From Ceratothoa steindachneri (lineage: Eukaryota; Arthropoda; Malacostraca; Isopoda; Cymothoidae), in contig OZ018337.1 of NCBI GenBank assembly GCA_963969495.1, positions 84,790,777 to 84,854,776 of the forward strand: DNA of 64,000 bases. Reading direction: 5' to 3'. The position numbers and the translations under genes were made by a program. The notes below the pieces were generated by a model that saw only the letters and a list, made by a program, of their open reading frames with translations, ran no database searches and had not been told where the DNA came from. This document shows positions 62,039-64,000 of this stretch, piece after piece (the first letter of the stretch is position 1; every line of letters starts with the position of its first letter).

Positions 62039-62479
62039 CGTACTGATACCTGGAAAGATGAAAGTACGTGTAGTGAATATGTAAACATATAAATAAATGT
62101 GTTAAAAAAGTGATAAAAATTTCTTAAATAATAATAATATTGTGCTGATAATACTAATAATAAGAACAATAATAATATACTGAGTTTCCAATCACCGAAC
62201 AATCACGACGCCCACTGACTGCATGACTGAGACGCCATTTTAACAACTTTGCAATTGACGCTATTAGCGCAGCCTCGCTACGATTCAAACGTTCTCCGAT
62301 GGGTTGGGAATTTGAACATTGATTGGTTGTTAGATGTAAATATATATAATGGTAGATGTGAATAATGTGATTAATGGTAGATATGACATAATATATATCT
62401 TAGTCCCAGTGCAAATACACCAATAAACTGGGTACGGCCGATAGCATGTCTCGTATACCGAAGTTTAAGCTTTCGTACC

Positions 62480-62516
62480 CCTTGAGGGTACAGGTACCAG
62501 ACGTTAAGAACCACTG
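62480..62516 (-). repeat. hAT terminal inverted repeat, 5' end
   Basis: The plus strand ends ...gttaagaaccactg at 62516; its complement begins CAGTGGTTCTTAAC, nearly the same as the terminus at 15563 (CAGTGGTTCTCAAC). It sits about 480 bp upstream of the start codon of the minus-strand hAT gene, so it is that element's 5' end. I did not find its partner left of 60358. Confidence 0.82.
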
Positions 62517-64000
62517 CTTTACATACTCTCGTTCGATGAAATAACAATAAGTACAACTTGTATTCACGTTGCTTTATAAATAAAAAGATGTCTTGCTCTT
62601 GTAAATATCTAAGCTAAAAATCAGAGTATTTGATAAAAGGTATTTTACACTAATTCAAATAAATGCATCGATTCCCAATTAAGAATCTATGTGAGTTTTA
62701 CCATCAACTTTAAGCTATGCCATTTACACATTCTTATCGTCTCGCTTATCAAATTCTAAGAAGATCTGTCTCACTTATATCAATGATTCTATTTATTCAT
62801 GATGATATTATAAAAGAGTTAAAACAATGCTGATATATTCGGCTGGCGTGATATATTTTTCAATGATTTTACAGGCAATTTCATGTTTTCTGTGTATGGA
62901 AGTAAAGAATTCATTTGTTTACTTAGTTTGAATTAATGCTCTTGCAATTTTAAGTGATAGAGAGAGAATAAATAATAAGACAGAGAATAATAAAAAAACT
63001 ACACGCTGTCTGATTATTTTATTCATGTATACGTTATATATATATAATGTTAAACACTTAGATAGCTCCCATTCAAAAATGGTCAATTCATACATTAGGA
63101 TTGGGCGAAACGTCTCACTTTGTATCATTCGCCTGTTAATTTATTGTTGTTTCTTTTATATCTTCATTCTACTCTTTAGGCCCACTTAGAATTTCAACGC
63201 AGCCTATTAAGAAAAATAGTGCCGGAAATGAATATTTGTGTAATTAGGAACTCAAAAGCCGTCTTAAATTTGGAAATGCAAAGCCAAATTTGATACCATG
63301 ATCTGATGGATAATAATAAAATGGGGTCGCTAAATTCCCTTAAAGGATTTCAGCGTAGGGAAAAATTTTCCATATTTGATAATATGACTCTCATAATTCC
63401 TTGTTCAAATGTACCTCGAGAGTTGTGAAGATGTCAGAACGAATAAAAATATGTTGTTCTTAGAAAGGCCATGGCTAATTTTCATCTTCAAGGAATATGT
63501 ATATTAAATCAAAAGAGGAAAATTTTTAGGGAAGAATAACAAGTTTACTAAGTTTTGTTACCCATGGGGTCCAAGTTTCATGGAGAAAGGTGTATGTATT
63601 AAGGAGGAATTACCCATTTTTAAAGACTAATCTCTTAAAGACCATAGAAATAAATATAGTGTTAGAATTCATTCTTTACTTCTTTTCTATATATTATACG
63701 TACGATTTCACTCTATGTTTAATGATAGTTCCTATAAATTGGTGGAAGAGATTTTGATCATCTATTCACCTGAAATTTCCCAAATTTCCCCCTAGATCAG
63801 TAGCAGAATCAATCACTCTATTATCACTTTCTGTCGTTTCTTGATCTCGTATCCATCTCTTTCGCAACTAACAAAACTTTTATACAGCTTTGAATGTCTA
63901 TCAATCATAAAAGTTTTATTAAAGAATAACTTATGGACTATATGTAAAGGTCCTATGCACAAATTGACCATCACTCTTGCTATTACTTGGAAGCAATCAT
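62517..64000. other. AT-rich intergenic DNA, nothing recognised
   Basis: No ORF above 69 codons and no repeat family identified. Confidence 0.5.

Overview
The window looks like AT-rich, gene-poor DNA from an animal nuclear genome. There is no operon structure, no closely packed ORFs, and nothing I can call an intact host gene. Almost everything recognisable is the remains of transposable elements plus simple repeats. The mix is hAT elements of the ZBED5 type, mariner, piggyBac, a LINE 3' end, tRNA-derived SINEs, a 5S-related fragment, long (TA)n tracts, and two transposon-borne gene families that I remember mainly from arthropods. This points to an invertebrate, most likely an arthropod. A decapod crustacean fits best, because of the LINE C-terminus and the heavy load of microsatellites, but this is inference from memory and no search was run.

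Layout. 1-3.6 kb: (TA)n/(GA)n tracts around a near-perfect 88-bp hairpin, a foldback element with long inverted repeats, then a tRNA-Arg-like SINE. 5.2-6.4 kb: a 27-bp minisatellite of about 43 units with higher-order structure. 7.8-10.2 kb: two copies of a dispersed repeat of about 280 bp. 10.7-11.6 kb: an internally deleted piggyBac. 12.7 kb: a dispersed repeat whose second copy is at 35.2 kb. 14.6-15.1 kb: a LINE 3' end. 15.6-17.6 kb: a hAT pseudogene. 17.8-18.9 kb: a deleted mariner sitting inside a (TA)n tract. 19-22 kb: simple repeats and a duplicated SINE-containing segment. 23.3-24.2 kb: a pseudogene of a transposon-associated protein family. 24-46 kb: mostly nondescript AT-rich DNA with a 5S-derived fragment (28.6 kb) and GC-rich hairpin-dense islands (30.3 and 39.7 kb). 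46.1-48.4 kb: a decayed DNA transposon of about 2.1 kb, bracketed by (TA)n. 48.7-53.3 kb: a complete but pol-less LTR retrotransposon with a 5-bp target-site duplication, a tRNA-Leu-like primer binding site and one coiled-coil ORF broken by a single stop. 56.2-57.6 kb: a second piggyBac remnant running into another GC-rich island. 60.4-62.5 kb: a second, distinct hAT pseudogene.

The parts do not form a pathway. The recurring theme is nested decay: TA-targeting DNA transposons sit inside or beside (TA)n microsatellites at three separate places, several elements have lost their catalytic cores by internal deletion, and all recognised transposases carry stops or frameshifts. The most interesting objects are the pol-less LTR element with its unrecognised C-terminal domain, the foldback element whose inner arms are far better conserved than its outer arms, and the (TA)n-bracketed transposons.
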